64,000 nt of DNA from Saccharibacillus deserti (GTDB lineage Bacteria > Bacillota > Bacilli > Paenibacillales > Paenibacillaceae), in assembly GCF_013618475.1 (NCBI RefSeq), contig NZ_JABJVN010000001.1, forward strand, positions 1,206,355 to 1,270,354. The letters run 5' to 3'. The stretch's first letter is position 1; each line of letters starts with the position of its first letter. The translations under genes were made by a program, and so were the position numbers. The notes under the pieces are model-generated. The model made no database searches. It had not been told where the DNA came from and saw only the letters and a list, made by a program, of their open reading frames with translations. Below are positions 43,530-52,256 of this stretch, one piece after another.

Positions 43530-43588
43530 ATCGTACCAAACGTTTCCTTATGACTTCCCGGGAGAAAACGAAAGAAATTCGAAAGAAA
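43530..43588 (-). promoter_or_regulatory. Candidate autoregulated promoter of the two-component genes
   Basis: Two exact copies of TTTCTTTCG (minus strand; 43580-43588 and 43569-43577) with an 11-base period, as bound by tandem OmpR-type dimers, upstream of a TACGAT -10-like element (43530-43535) without a good -35. Confidence 0.5.
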
Positions 43589-43610
43589 CTTCTCTTTTTG
43601 CCGAAAATGC

Positions 43611-43641
43611 CAAAAAAGCCGCTCCCTTAAAAGGACGGCTT
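43611..43641 (-). terminator. Rho-independent terminator of the EAL/GGDEF pair
   Basis: Stem AAGCCGTCCTT with AAGGGAGCGGCTT on the minus strand (small bulge), then TTTTTGG. Confidence 0.7.
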
Positions 43642-43679
43642 GTTCGCTGATGCAAGAATCGGGCGGATGCGGCGGGCGC

Positions 43680-44651
43680 TCAGAATCCGGAACTTGCTGC
43701 CGTCTGTCCGTCCGCGAAGACGATACTTCCCTGAACGGATTTGCAGCGTTTCTTGATCCGGGCCGATTCCTCCACGATCTCTTCGATATTGTCGTACGCG
43801 CGGCTGCGGTTCGTCACTACGGCAATCGACAGCGAGACGAGCGGAATCAATCCCCGGCTGCCGAAGCGGTTTTCTCCCGTAACCGATCCGCGCAGCAGGT
43901 CCTCGCTCCGGTAGAAGTCCCGTTTCAGCCGCTCGAATTCGTCGATCGCGCGGCTGCAGGTCTCCTCATACTCGTGATGATGCAAGATGGCGATGTAGTC
44001 GTCTCCGCCGATATGTCCAAAAAAGCTGTCCGGCTGCGCGAAGACTTCGCTGAGCAGATTGGCCGTCGCCTGCAGCAGCAGATCGCCCTGTTTGAAGCCG
44101 TACCCGTCATTGTAGGATTTGAATTGATCCAGATCGATATACAGCACGCTGAAAGACTCCAGCCCCAGCGTCTGCTGCAGCCGGTCTTCGATAATCCGGT
44201 TGCCGGGCAGTCCCGTGAGCGGATTCATAAAGGTCGCGATCTGCGTACGCACGTCCGCGACCGACAGCAGCAGAAGACGTACGCTGACCGCTCCGCGCAG
44301 ACTTCCTCCGCCGCTGACCAGAACGAGATCGTACAGTTCTTCTTCCGGACGGTTCATGGCCCGGATACTGACATCCGTAATCAATTCGCTTTCATCGACC
44401 AGAAGCGGACGGGAATTGGACAGTACCCCGACCGGACGGTTCATGAACAGGGTGTACCCGTAGCGTGTGCCGATCTGCTGATAGAACTGGACCCGCATCA
44501 TCAAGGCGTTCGTACCGTCCTCGCAGGCGATCGCCAGTCCTTCAAGCTTGGGATTTCGTTTGAACAGTTCGTCTACCGCTTCGCACTTCGTACGGGCTTC
44601 GACGACCGGAATCGCTTCCGCGATCTCTCCGATTTTTGTAAGCAACCCCAT
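43680..44651 (-). CDS. GGDEF-family protein with altered signature (GGDDY)
   Basis: 323 residues: an N-terminal domain of about 130 residues (weakly CBS-like, PKLEGLAIACEDG then GTRYGYTLFMNRPV) and a GGDEF domain (about 140-300; NPLTGLPGNRIIEDRL, DLDQFKSYND, GHIGGDDYIAI at 212-222). The signature is GGDDY at 215-219, so the catalytic Glu is Asp and Phe is Tyr; the protein may be a weak cyclase or a GTP or c-di-GMP receptor. No RxxD inhibitory site is seen before the signature. It follows the EAL gene after 39 bases, so an EAL and a GGDEF partner are made from one operon. Confidence 0.85.
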   Translation of the reverse strand: MGLLTKIGEIAEAIPVVEARTKCEAVDELFKRNPKLEGLAIACEDGTNALMMRVQFYQQIGTRYGYTLFMNRPVGVLSNSRPLLVDESELITDVSIRAMNRPEEELYDLVLVSGGGSLRGAVSVRLLLLSVADVRTQIATFMNPLTGLPGNRIIEDRLQQTLGLESFSVLYIDLDQFKSYNDGYGFKQGDLLLQATANLLSEVFAQPDSFFGHIGGDDYIAILHHHEYEETCSRAIDEFERLKRDFYRSEDLLRGSVTGENRFGSRGLIPLVSLSIAVVTNRSRAYDNIEEIVEESARIKKRCKSVQGSIVFADGQTAASSGF

Positions 44652-44690
44652 CGTCTCCTTTCTCGCTCATGCCAAGATCCGAACCCCGCT

Positions 44691-45620
44691 TCAAGCAAAG
44701 CGGCCCCGGGGTTTGATTTCGGCGGCCGGTACCGGATTCTTGACCGCGGGTGTAGGCAGGAACGTCTCTTCAACCGGAAAACGGCCCGGTTGAAGCTTGG
44801 GATCCGGTCGGCCGAGCGCATAGCCCTGTCCGAATTGAATGCCTTCCTGTCTGAGAAACTCGGCTTCCGCACGGGTCTCAATGCCTTCGGCAATAATCGA
44901 AGTACCCGAGCCCTGCGCGAACTCCTGCAGCAGCTTCACCATCCGCTGACGGTCCGGGTGCCGATGCAGATCGCGGATAAGCGACTTGTCGAGTTTGATA
45001 AATTCGGGCTTCAGACTGACAATCGTCTGCAGACTGCTGTAGCCGGAACCCGCGTCGTCCACAGCGATCCGAAAGCCCTGCGAGCGATAATGCGACAGCA
45101 CCCGTTCGAATTCGGCGTGGTCGCCGACGGACTGCTTCTCCGTCAGTTCGAACACGATCCGCTCCGGCGGAAGTCCGAGCCGTTCGAGCAGACGGGCCGT
45201 TTCTCCGCTGCGATAAGCCGCGTCCGTCAAAATCATGGGATGCACATTGATAAATACGACTTCTCCCGGCTGTTCATCCGGTGTCGACAAGCTTCGGTGC
45301 GCCGCCTCGAACCGTTCAAGCGACGTTTCCCGGCAGTAGCGTTCGAATTCGAACACGCGGCTGCTTCGGCCGATATAATCGTAGAACGTTTCGGTGTCGG
45401 GAAACGATTTCGAGAGCGGCGGACGGTTGAGCACCTCGTAGCCGAGACAGCTGCCATCCTGCAGATTCAGGATCGGTTGAAAAAAGGTAGACAGCTTGCG
45501 CCCCTGAACGATCCGATGCAGTTCTCTGGATTGACCGTAGATCCGCGCCGAAAACCGGGCCGTGTCCAACAAATCGTGCCAGGCCGAGACCGGACCGGAT
45601 GCAAAAAGCGGGAATTTCAT
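44691..45620 (-). CDS. EAL-domain c-di-GMP phosphodiesterase
   Basis: 309 residues, a nearly bare EAL domain (about 35-275) with a short N-terminal helix and a Pro-rich tail. The signature reads EVL (GYEVLNRPPL), an accepted EAL variant; other motifs are kept: FINVHP with Asn, FELTEKQ, VDDAGSGYSSL, IKLDKSLI and AEGIET. c-di-GMP hydrolysis is therefore likely. The ATG at 45620 sits seven bases after AAGGTG; the GTG at 45626 is too close to it. Cytoplasmic. Confidence 0.87.
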   Translation of the reverse strand: MKFPLFASGPVSAWHDLLDTARFSARIYGQSRELHRIVQGRKLSTFFQPILNLQDGSCLGYEVLNRPPLSKSFPDTETFYDYIGRSSRVFEFERYCRETSLERFEAAHRSLSTPDEQPGEVVFINVHPMILTDAAYRSGETARLLERLGLPPERIVFELTEKQSVGDHAEFERVLSHYRSQGFRIAVDDAGSGYSSLQTIVSLKPEFIKLDKSLIRDLHRHPDRQRMVKLLQEFAQGSGTSIIAEGIETRAEAEFLRQEGIQFGQGYALGRPDPKLQPGRFPVEETFLPTPAVKNPVPAAEIKPRGRFA

Positions 45621-45927
45621 GTTCACTCACCTTAATATGCGTAGAATCGAGATTAAAACGGGCTTCGGACATCTCTATGCGTCTATCGTAACACCCGGAT
45701 ACCAAGCAAGCGTCAACGGAATGTAAAACCTGTGTCAACGAAACGGTTTTCCGGGTCCAGCGACCCTGCAGGCATAATCGATTCCCGGGACCTCTTCGCA
45801 TATTCGCCCACATCGGCCTTCTCCCGACCCATACAAAAGACCCGTACCTTTTCTCCGGCCGAAACGAAGAACGGGTACGGGCCCTGCGGACTGCGCGGTA
45901 TTAAGCCGAAGCGCGGACAGACGAAGC
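45621..45927. other. Intergenic stretch without a gene
   Basis: 307 bases between the EAL gene and the CBS gene. It contains the CBS terminator (45834-45882) and, on the minus strand, TTGAC elements (around 45715 and 45735) with a TACGAT 20 bases after the second, a spacing too long for a good sigma-A promoter. No open frame with a ribosome site. Confidence 0.5.
45834..45882 (-). terminator. Rho-independent terminator of the CBS gene
   Basis: Stem CCCGTACC with GGTACGGG on the minus strand around an AT-poor loop of about 23 bases, then TCTTTTG. Confidence 0.6.
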
Positions 45928-46407
45928 TCAGCTGCCTACCGGATTCGTATTCAGTTCGTTCAGGCGAATCGCGATTTGCTTGAGCAGATCGCCGCGGCTG
46001 ATTACGCCGACGACCTGCTTCTTGTCATTGACGACGGGCAGCTTCTTGAAATGATGTCTGGCGAGAACGCCCAAAGCTTCTTCCAGGTCCTGATCCGGCA
46101 AAACGAACTGCGCGTTTTTTTTCATGATTTTGCGTGCCGGCGTACCTGCCTTGTAGGACAGCGCTTCGGCCAGCTCTTCCGGCTGATTCACGAAAACATA
46201 GCTGAACATGTCGTAGACGGTCTGCCGGCTAGGGTTGATGTAGCGCAAAATGTCGCCGTCGCTGACCATTCCGGTCAACCGGCCTTCCGCATCGACAACC
46301 GGAGCTCCATTGATCCGTTTCGAGACGAACAGCTGCAAAATGTCGGAGACCGGCAAATCCTGATCGACGGTGTGCACATCCTTGATCATAAAATCCCGTA
46401 CTTTCAT
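45928..46407 (-). CDS. CBS-domain pair protein
   Basis: 159 residues made of two CBS repeats (about 1-60 and 90-150). Each has the typical pattern: INGAPVVDAEGRLTGMVSDGDIL in the first half (read in parts) and KKLPVVNDKKQVVGVISRGDLL in the second. Such small proteins bind adenosine nucleotides and sense energy state; the target is unknown. AGAGGGAG precedes the ATG. Confidence 0.9.
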   Translation of the reverse strand: MKVRDFMIKDVHTVDQDLPVSDILQLFVSKRINGAPVVDAEGRLTGMVSDGDILRYINPSRQTVYDMFSYVFVNQPEELAEALSYKAGTPARKIMKKNAQFVLPDQDLEEALGVLARHHFKKLPVVNDKKQVVGVISRGDLLKQIAIRLNELNTNPVGS

Positions 46408-46510
46408 TGGATTCTCCCTCTTTCCGTATGGGGATGAACAGACAGCCCTTGGCGGGGTATACCTTGATTTTACTCCTCCGCGCCGATATAGTAAACGCTT
46501 TCTTTTTCTG

Positions 46511-46545
46511 AAAAAGAAGAAGCCGCGCGGGTTCGCGGCTTCTTC
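46511..46545 (-). terminator. Rho-independent terminator of the htrA-like gene
   Basis: 12-bp stem (46516-46527 with 46534-46545), six-base loop, then five T residues on the minus strand. Confidence 0.9.
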
Positions 46546-46586
46546 CGGACAATTTTGGGTGATGCGCAGCTCCTGCCGGGATAGGG

Positions 46587-47864
46587 TCAGATTTGCGGAT
46601 TATCCGTCAGCGACAGCGTCACCTGCTCCTCCCGTCCTCCGCGGTAGAAGGCCACTTCCATCCGGTCCCCGACTTTCTTCTGCGTAAAGAGATGCTGCCG
46701 GAGATCGCCGGAACTCCGGATCTCCTGTCCGTCGACCTTCGTGATGACATCCAACTCGCGAAGCCCCGCCTGCGCGGCCGCCGAGTTGGGCAGCACGCGC
46801 TGCACCACGGCCCCGGCCGTCACGTCCGCCGGCAGGCCCAGGTCCGATTGATAATAGGCAGACGGGATCGAAGCCAGATCGACCGTGGTCACGCCCATAG
46901 TCGGCCGCTGCACTTCGCCGTTTGCTTCAAGCTGCTCGATGATCGGGACGGCAATATCGATCGGAATGGCCAGGCCAATCCCTTCGACTGTCTCCGTGCT
47001 GATCTTGGCCGAGTTGATTCCGATCAGTTTGCCGGAAGCATCAAGCAGTGCGCCTCCGCTGTTGCCCGGATTGATCGCGGCATCCGTCTGGATCGCTTCG
47101 GATTGGAAATCCGGCTGTCCGTCTTCGTTCACATCGACAGGCACTACGCGCTCAAGCCCGGATACGACTCCCGTCGTCACCGAACCGGCAAATTCCAGCC
47201 CCAACGGGTTGCCGATCGCGATGACCGGCTGCCCCGCTCTCAGCGCCGAGGAATCCCCGAATTCGACAAGGGTATCCGCCGCCGAGGCATCCATGGTCAC
47301 CACGGCCAGATCGGTCCAGACGTCGGTGCCGACAAGCTTCCCTTCGACATCCGTTCCGTCCGCCAGCGTGACTTCAAGCTGGTTGGAACCGGCAACCACG
47401 TGATTATTCGTGACGATATACGCCAGATCGCCTTCTTTCTTGTAAATGACGCCCGAGCCGGTGCCGACCGGTACCCCGGCTGCGTCTTCCTGCATCCCGA
47501 ACATCCCGCCGCCGCCGCGGCTCTGGATATTGGTGATCCCTACAATAGCGCCTCCGATTCGCTCCACGACGCCCGGCACATCCGTGCCTTCGGCCAGAGT
47601 CAGAGAAGCCGGCTGCGCTTCCTGCTCTTCCGGCGTATCCACCGGGCTGGACATCGGCTGCGCCGACGTTTGCTGCTCTGCGCCCGGCTGTGCTTCCGTG
47701 TTCGCGGACGATTCGCCGTCTATCAGCCCGGTACGGGGCAGAATCAGCGCCACGAGCAGCGCTCCGACAATCAATCCGATCAGGCTTGACAGGAAATAAC
47801 CCCATCGGCTTCCTTTTGAGCGGCGCGGAGGGCTTCCTTCGGGCCCACTGCTGCGATATTCCAT
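46587..47864 (-). CDS. HtrA/DegP-family membrane serine protease
   Basis: 425 residues: basic cytoplasmic head, one membrane helix (about 22-43), a low-complexity Gln/Glu/Ser linker, a trypsin-like domain and one PDZ domain (about 325-415). The catalytic triad is intact: His155 (VTNNHVVAG), Asp185 (TDLAVV) and Ser269 (NPGNSGGAL). It degrades or refolds damaged proteins at the outer face of the membrane, like B. subtilis HtrA/HtrB/YyxA. GGAGG precedes the ATG. Heat or CssRS control is typical for the family but no CssR box was recognised. Confidence 0.93.
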   Translation of the reverse strand: MEYRSSGPEGSPPRRSKGSRWGYFLSSLIGLIVGALLVALILPRTGLIDGESSANTEAQPGAEQQTSAQPMSSPVDTPEEQEAQPASLTLAEGTDVPGVVERIGGAIVGITNIQSRGGGGMFGMQEDAAGVPVGTGSGVIYKKEGDLAYIVTNNHVVAGSNQLEVTLADGTDVEGKLVGTDVWTDLAVVTMDASAADTLVEFGDSSALRAGQPVIAIGNPLGLEFAGSVTTGVVSGLERVVPVDVNEDGQPDFQSEAIQTDAAINPGNSGGALLDASGKLIGINSAKISTETVEGIGLAIPIDIAVPIIEQLEANGEVQRPTMGVTTVDLASIPSAYYQSDLGLPADVTAGAVVQRVLPNSAAAQAGLRELDVITKVDGQEIRSSGDLRQHLFTQKKVGDRMEVAFYRGGREEQVTLSLTDNPQI

Positions 47865-48050
47865 TAGCCTCCGTCCTTTCGAATAAGATTTGGGGTATTG
47901 ACGACTGGGATAATCTTTCCTAATGTCTCATACCCGGAGAAGCCTGAGCGTAAACGTCCATGAACCGGGCTTTTCTGGAATCGCAGCCAGTTTTCGCTTA
48001 TACTGGCAGGGTATAATAAATCCAATCGGAGTTATGCAAGGAGGCCGAAC

Positions 48051-51000
48051 ATGAGCTTTGCGGAAACAGGAACGATCCGGATCGTCGAATACGGACCCAA
48101 GCACGCGGCGTCGCTGGCGGAGATGTGGAATCGCAGCAGCGAGAGCTGGGGCGGAGACGGCTACGTCCATACGGAAGAAGAAACGCGGGAGAAGCAGGAA
48201 CGCAGCACCGACCTGCACACCTTCCTCGCGCTCGACGGCGAGACCGTCGTCGGCTTCTGCAGTTTCTCCTATTACCAGGAAGACGAAGGAGCCTTGTATA
48301 TTCCGCTCCTGAACGTGCGTCCCGATTACCACGGACAAAAAGTCGGCAAGGCGCTGGTGCTCAATGCCGTCCGCCGCACGATCGAAATGGGCTGGCCCCG
48401 GCTCGATCTCTATACGTGGGCAGGCAATACCAAAGCCGTTCCCGCGTACAAGAAATGCGGATTTTTCTGGGAAAAACGCGACGATACCACGCATTTGATG
48501 AACTTTATCCCGAGCGTGCTGAATACGGAAGCGGTCGCGCCGTTCTTCGAGACGGCGGACTGGTACGCCGACGGCAGACGCGACCTGTCGGTCTATCCCG
48601 ACGGCGAACGCGAGAACGGATTCGACTTTTTCACGTATACCTGGGAAAAAGACGGGCGTAATCTGACCATGCAGTTCGAACGCACGGGGCGCGGGCTGCG
48701 CAGAATCGAAACGGACGACTACGCCGTCGAATCCGTCATCGGGCGGCACCGTCTGCCGTTCGGACGCAGCTACCCGGTCACGTACCGGATTGTCAACAAA
48801 AGCGGCGCTCCGCTGGAAGTGAAGATCGCGGGCAGGAACGGCAAAGGCGTAGCGTTCGATCTGAACGCATCGGCTACTCTGCAGGAAGCGGGCAGTGTAC
48901 GCGAAATCGAAGGATTGTTCGAACTCAAGGAAATGCCGGAAGAGCCGAGCGCGCAGCGAACACATCCCGGCGTGGAAGCGGAACTGACCATCAACGGACG
49001 CACCGCTTCGTTCAAGACGGGGATCGCGCCGGTATTCCCGATCAAGCTGACGGCGGTCACGGCTTCCGCGCTTGCTTATCCGGGCGGCGAGAGCGAAGTC
49101 CAGCTCGGATTCGAGAGCCGCTTCGCGGAAGACGCCGAGATCGAAGTCACGCTGCCGGAATCGGAAGCCGTTTCGTTCCGTCCTTCGACGCTTGCGATGT
49201 ACCTGCCTGCGGGCGGGCGGACTTCCGCCTCGCTTGCCGCGCTTGTGCGCCGGCCCGGAATCGCCGCTTCGGATGTAAGGATCGCCGTGACATCGGGCGG
49301 CGAGACCTTCGAGGTCCGCGGCGAATTGGAAGCGGTCTTCCCTGCCCGAACCGGATTTTTCCAAGGAGAAACGCCGCGCGAATGGATGCTCGGAAACGGT
49401 CCGGTAACGGTTCGTTTGCACAAATCCAGCCATCGGCTCAGTCTGCGAACCGCCGGGCAGCAGGGGGCGCCCTTCGAGTTCGGCCTGCCGAAGCTCGGAC
49501 CTCCGTTCAGCGACCGCTTTATCGAACGGAAGCCGTCGGACGTCCGTTTCAAACAGCATGACGAATTCCTCGTGCTCGAAGCGGATTACGAGTGGGAAGA
49601 GCCGGCCGGCGTCCGGGTAACCCTCGTTGCGGAATTGGCTTCCGGCGGGATACTGAAGCTGTCGCACCGGATTCTTCGCCTCGACGGAGATCCTCTTCCC
49701 GAAGACCTGAAGCTCAAGTTAGCGTTGCCGGTCTCGTTCCGGGAAGCCGTCCTGCCTTATGACGGCGCTTTCCACGATCTGGGTACCGGAGCCGACTCGA
49801 TCAACCGAGATTATTGGAAACCGGAGCGGCTGACCGAGAACTGGATATTTTTCCGTTGGCCGTCTGCGGCCTGCGGCATCGTCTGGCCCCAGCCGCTCCG
49901 CCCTGTCCGCAGCGGCTGGGGATACGCGTTGGAACAGCCGATCGGACCGCTGAATCCGGGCGATTCGGCAGAAACCGCTCCGCTGAGCTTGTCCGTCGGT
50001 ACATTCGGCGATTGGCGGGAGCTGCGCGCCCACGCCCTGCAGAGCGGAGGGTTGGCTCCGCACCTGAGCTGGCCGTCATCCCAGGAAGAACGTTCGTCCC
50101 ATGCCCCGTCGTTAAGAAACGAGCATATGGAAGCTTCGCTGAACGCCGGCAATCCCTTTCTTCCGGATACGTTCGAAGCGGCGCTGCTGGAACGCAAAGA
50201 CGTCAATTTGAAGGGTACGCTGCGCCTTGCGTCGAAACTTGGAGCCATCGCGGATACGGAGCTGTACGCCGATCCGTCGCTTGAACTGCGTCAGGCCTCC
50301 CGCAAGATAGAATTGGCCGGGCGGCCGGAAGCCGATATCGTGACGTTCGATTTCGATATGGACGCCTTCTCGCTGAGCCGCCGCCAGTTGGTATTCCCCG
50401 CTGCCGCAGGCGGCGAGCAGCCAATCCGTACACGGAAACTGACGGATCGGGGATTGGACGCGTTCGAAGCCGACAACGGCCTTTTGACCCTTCGGGTCTC
50501 TCCCGCCTTTGGACCGGCTCTCTATTCTCTTCGCTATCAGGGCCGCGAATGGCTGGATACTTCGTTCCCGCAGGCCGGACCGAAATCGTTCTGGAATCCG
50601 TGGTTCGGCGGCGTTTCCGGCGTGCCCGTCGGCATGACGGACCGTTCGGTCATGGAAGAGCAGATCGAAGCGGACTTTGCCGCATTGACCGACAATCTCG
50701 GCAATGTATGGTCGGGGCTTAAGCTTACGGTACGCATCGGGCAAAACGAATCGTTCAAAGGCCTTACGTACCATCAGTACTTCCTGCTGCGCTCCGGTTC
50801 TCCGGTCATGGCTTACACGACGGAAGTCGAGCAGAATACCGGCCTCCCAATCGCCAATGCTTTGCTCAACAAAAGCTCGTTCTTTTCCAGCTCGGCCGAC
50901 CTCAAGGACGGACGGTTCGAAGTGCGGGACTTCCGCGGCGAAAAGGTCGTCTACAAAACCGGCAAATACGATATCGACGTGGAGTTCGAAGGCGTGCTGC

Positions 51001-51248
51001 GCCTGTTCTCCGCCGAGCGCGAAGAACGGCTGCTCGTCGTTCCCGGACTTGAAGGTCCCCTGCGCCAGTACGGCGTGCTGCTGAACGAACTGGCCGGCAT
51101 CGCTTGCGACGACCGCTTCGACGGCCGAGACGGCGCGTACAGCTTCGCCGGACCGTACTTTTACCTACTGACCGATCTCGATCCGCAGGATGACGAACTG
51201 CTTGCCCTGCGCCGCATTTCTTTTAAACGGGAGGAGACTTCATCATGA
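48051..51248 (+). CDS. Giant GNAT acetyltransferase fused to a large beta-sandwich region
   Basis: 1065 residues. The first 155 or so form a GNAT domain with the acetyl-CoA loop YHGQKVGKAL and the later KAVPAYKKCGFFWEKR. The remaining 900 residues are beta-rich without signal peptide or membrane helix: Ig-like or sandwich modules (about 200-450), then regions resembling carbohydrate-active enzyme accessory or mutarotase-like folds (GTGADSINRDYWKPERL, FWNPWFGGVSGVPVGM in the last third). No catalytic motif of a known hydrolase is recognised. GNAT proteins are normally 150-200 residues, so this fusion is striking. GGAGG lies six bases before the ATG; a TATAAT at 48012-48017 is a likely -10. Its stop overlaps the next gene by four bases. 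Confidence 0.85.
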   Translation: MSFAETGTIRIVEYGPKHAASLAEMWNRSSESWGGDGYVHTEEETREKQERSTDLHTFLALDGETVVGFCSFSYYQEDEGALYIPLLNVRPDYHGQKVGKALVLNAVRRTIEMGWPRLDLYTWAGNTKAVPAYKKCGFFWEKRDDTTHLMNFIPSVLNTEAVAPFFETADWYADGRRDLSVYPDGERENGFDFFTYTWEKDGRNLTMQFERTGRGLRRIETDDYAVESVIGRHRLPFGRSYPVTYRIVNKSGAPLEVKIAGRNGKGVAFDLNASATLQEAGSVREIEGLFELKEMPEEPSAQRTHPGVEAELTINGRTASFKTGIAPVFPIKLTAVTASALAYPGGESEVQLGFESRFAEDAEIEVTLPESEAVSFRPSTLAMYLPAGGRTSASLAALVRRPGIAASDVRIAVTSGGETFEVRGELEAVFPARTGFFQGETPREWMLGNGPVTVRLHKSSHRLSLRTAGQQGAPFEFGLPKLGPPFSDRFIERKPSDVRFKQHDEFLVLEADYEWEEPAGVRVTLVAELASGGILKLSHRILRLDGDPLPEDLKLKLALPVSFREAVLPYDGAFHDLGTGADSINRDYWKPERLTENWIFFRWPSAACGIVWPQPLRPVRSGWGYALEQPIGPLNPGDSAETAPLSLSVGTFGDWRELRAHALQSGGLAPHLSWPSSQEERSSHAPSLRNEHMEASLNAGNPFLPDTFEAALLERKDVNLKGTLRLASKLGAIADTELYADPSLELRQASRKIELAGRPEADIVTFDFDMDAFSLSRRQLVFPAAAGGEQPIRTRKLTDRGLDAFEADNGLLTLRVSPAFGPALYSLRYQGREWLDTSFPQAGPKSFWNPWFGGVSGVPVGMTDRSVMEEQIEADFAALTDNLGNVWSGLKLTVRIGQNESFKGLTYHQYFLLRSGSPVMAYTTEVEQNTGLPIANALLNKSSFFSSSADLKDGRFEVRDFRGEKVVYKTGKYDIDVEFEGVLRLFSAEREERLLVVPGLEGPLRQYGVLLNELAGIACDDRFDGRDGAYSFAGPYFYLLTDLDPQDDELLALRRISFKREETSS

Positions 51249-52123
51249 AAATCATCGACGCCCATATCCATTACTCCGAAATCGAAAGTTTCCATCAGAC
51301 GGCCGCCGACGTGTCGCGCCTGAGTTATACGCCGGAAGGACTGGCGGACGAATTCCGCCGGGCCGGCGTCGTAGCCGCGGTCGGCATGGGCGTGACCGAG
51401 ACGACTCCGGGCGGCTTCCCCGACCATGCGTCGGCCAATCCGATGGGACTGGACCTTGGAGGCGGTACGCTCGATACGCTGCCGGCCAACGTATTCGAAT
51501 GCGCCGGCATCAATCCGCATACCCTGCACGAACCCGGGCAGCTCGAAGCGCTGGAGCGTTCGCTGCAGCATCCGAAAACGGTCGGCATCAAGCTGTATGC
51601 GGGCTATTACCATTTTGCCGTCAACGACCCGATCTACGATCCGGTCTATGCGCTGGCTTCCCGCTACAAGCTTCCGATCGTCATTCACGGAGGCCTCACC
51701 TACTCCGACCGCGGACTGCTGAAATATTCGCATCCGCTGTCGATGGAAGAAGCGCTGCTGGCGCACCGGGACATCACCTTCATGATCTGCCATCTCGGCG
51801 ATCCGTGGGTGATGGACACGGCCGCCATGCTGGAGAAAAACCCGAATCTGTACGCGGACCTGTCCGGCTGGTTTGTCGGCGACGACGACAAGATCACCCG
51901 CATGCTGACCGAGCAGACCTACGTCGACCACTTCAAGCGGGCGATCGTGTTCGCGGAGCGGTACGACCGGCTCGTCTTCGGTACGGATTGGCCGCTGATT
52001 CCGATCGATTCGTATATCCGGTTCGTGAAGCATCTGATTCCGGAGAAATATTGGCATCACGTATTCTACCAAAACGCGCTGGACGTGTTCCCGAAGCTCA
52101 AAGAGCAGCTTCCGCGGGATTGA
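51245..52123 (+). CDS. Amidohydrolase-2 family TIM-barrel hydrolase
   Basis: 292 residues of the amidohydrolase (ACMSD-like) fold. Metal-binding motifs: IIDAHIHYS (H-x-H at 7 and 9), PIVIHGG, MICHLGDPW and FGTDWPL (the late Asp). A YAGYYHF segment follows a Lys (GIKLYAG). Members decarboxylate or hydrolyse varied substrates; none can be chosen here. The ATG overlaps the stop of the giant GNAT gene (ATGA) and has GGAGGAG before it, so the two proteins are coupled and likely act in one pathway, perhaps on a sugar derivative. Confidence 0.88.
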   Translation: MKIIDAHIHYSEIESFHQTAADVSRLSYTPEGLADEFRRAGVVAAVGMGVTETTPGGFPDHASANPMGLDLGGGTLDTLPANVFECAGINPHTLHEPGQLEALERSLQHPKTVGIKLYAGYYHFAVNDPIYDPVYALASRYKLPIVIHGGLTYSDRGLLKYSHPLSMEEALLAHRDITFMICHLGDPWVMDTAAMLEKNPNLYADLSGWFVGDDDKITRMLTEQTYVDHFKRAIVFAERYDRLVFGTDWPLIPIDSYIRFVKHLIPEKYWHHVFYQNALDVFPKLKEQLPRD

Positions 52124-52137
52124 CTTCAGTCTATAAC

Positions 52138-52179
52138 AAAAACCTCGATCTCCGCTTGATGGCGGGAATCGAGGTTTTT
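52138..52179 (+). terminator. Rho-independent terminator of the GNAT/amidohydrolase operon
   Basis: 12-bp stem AAAAACCTCGAT with ATCGAGGTTTTT; symmetrical, so it may also end the opposing BlaR1-like gene. Confidence 0.85.
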
Positions 52180-52256
52180 CTATGATATCCGGGTCAGAGG
52201 CCGCGCCATGCGAGGCTGGGACCGCGTACCCGACTGTATCTGCTTATTCGAGCCGC

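Noticed and set aside
47865-48050. Attenuator or riboswitch between htrA and the GNAT fusion gene
   Set aside because: Only short imperfect dyads are present, and no conserved riboswitch core was recognised.
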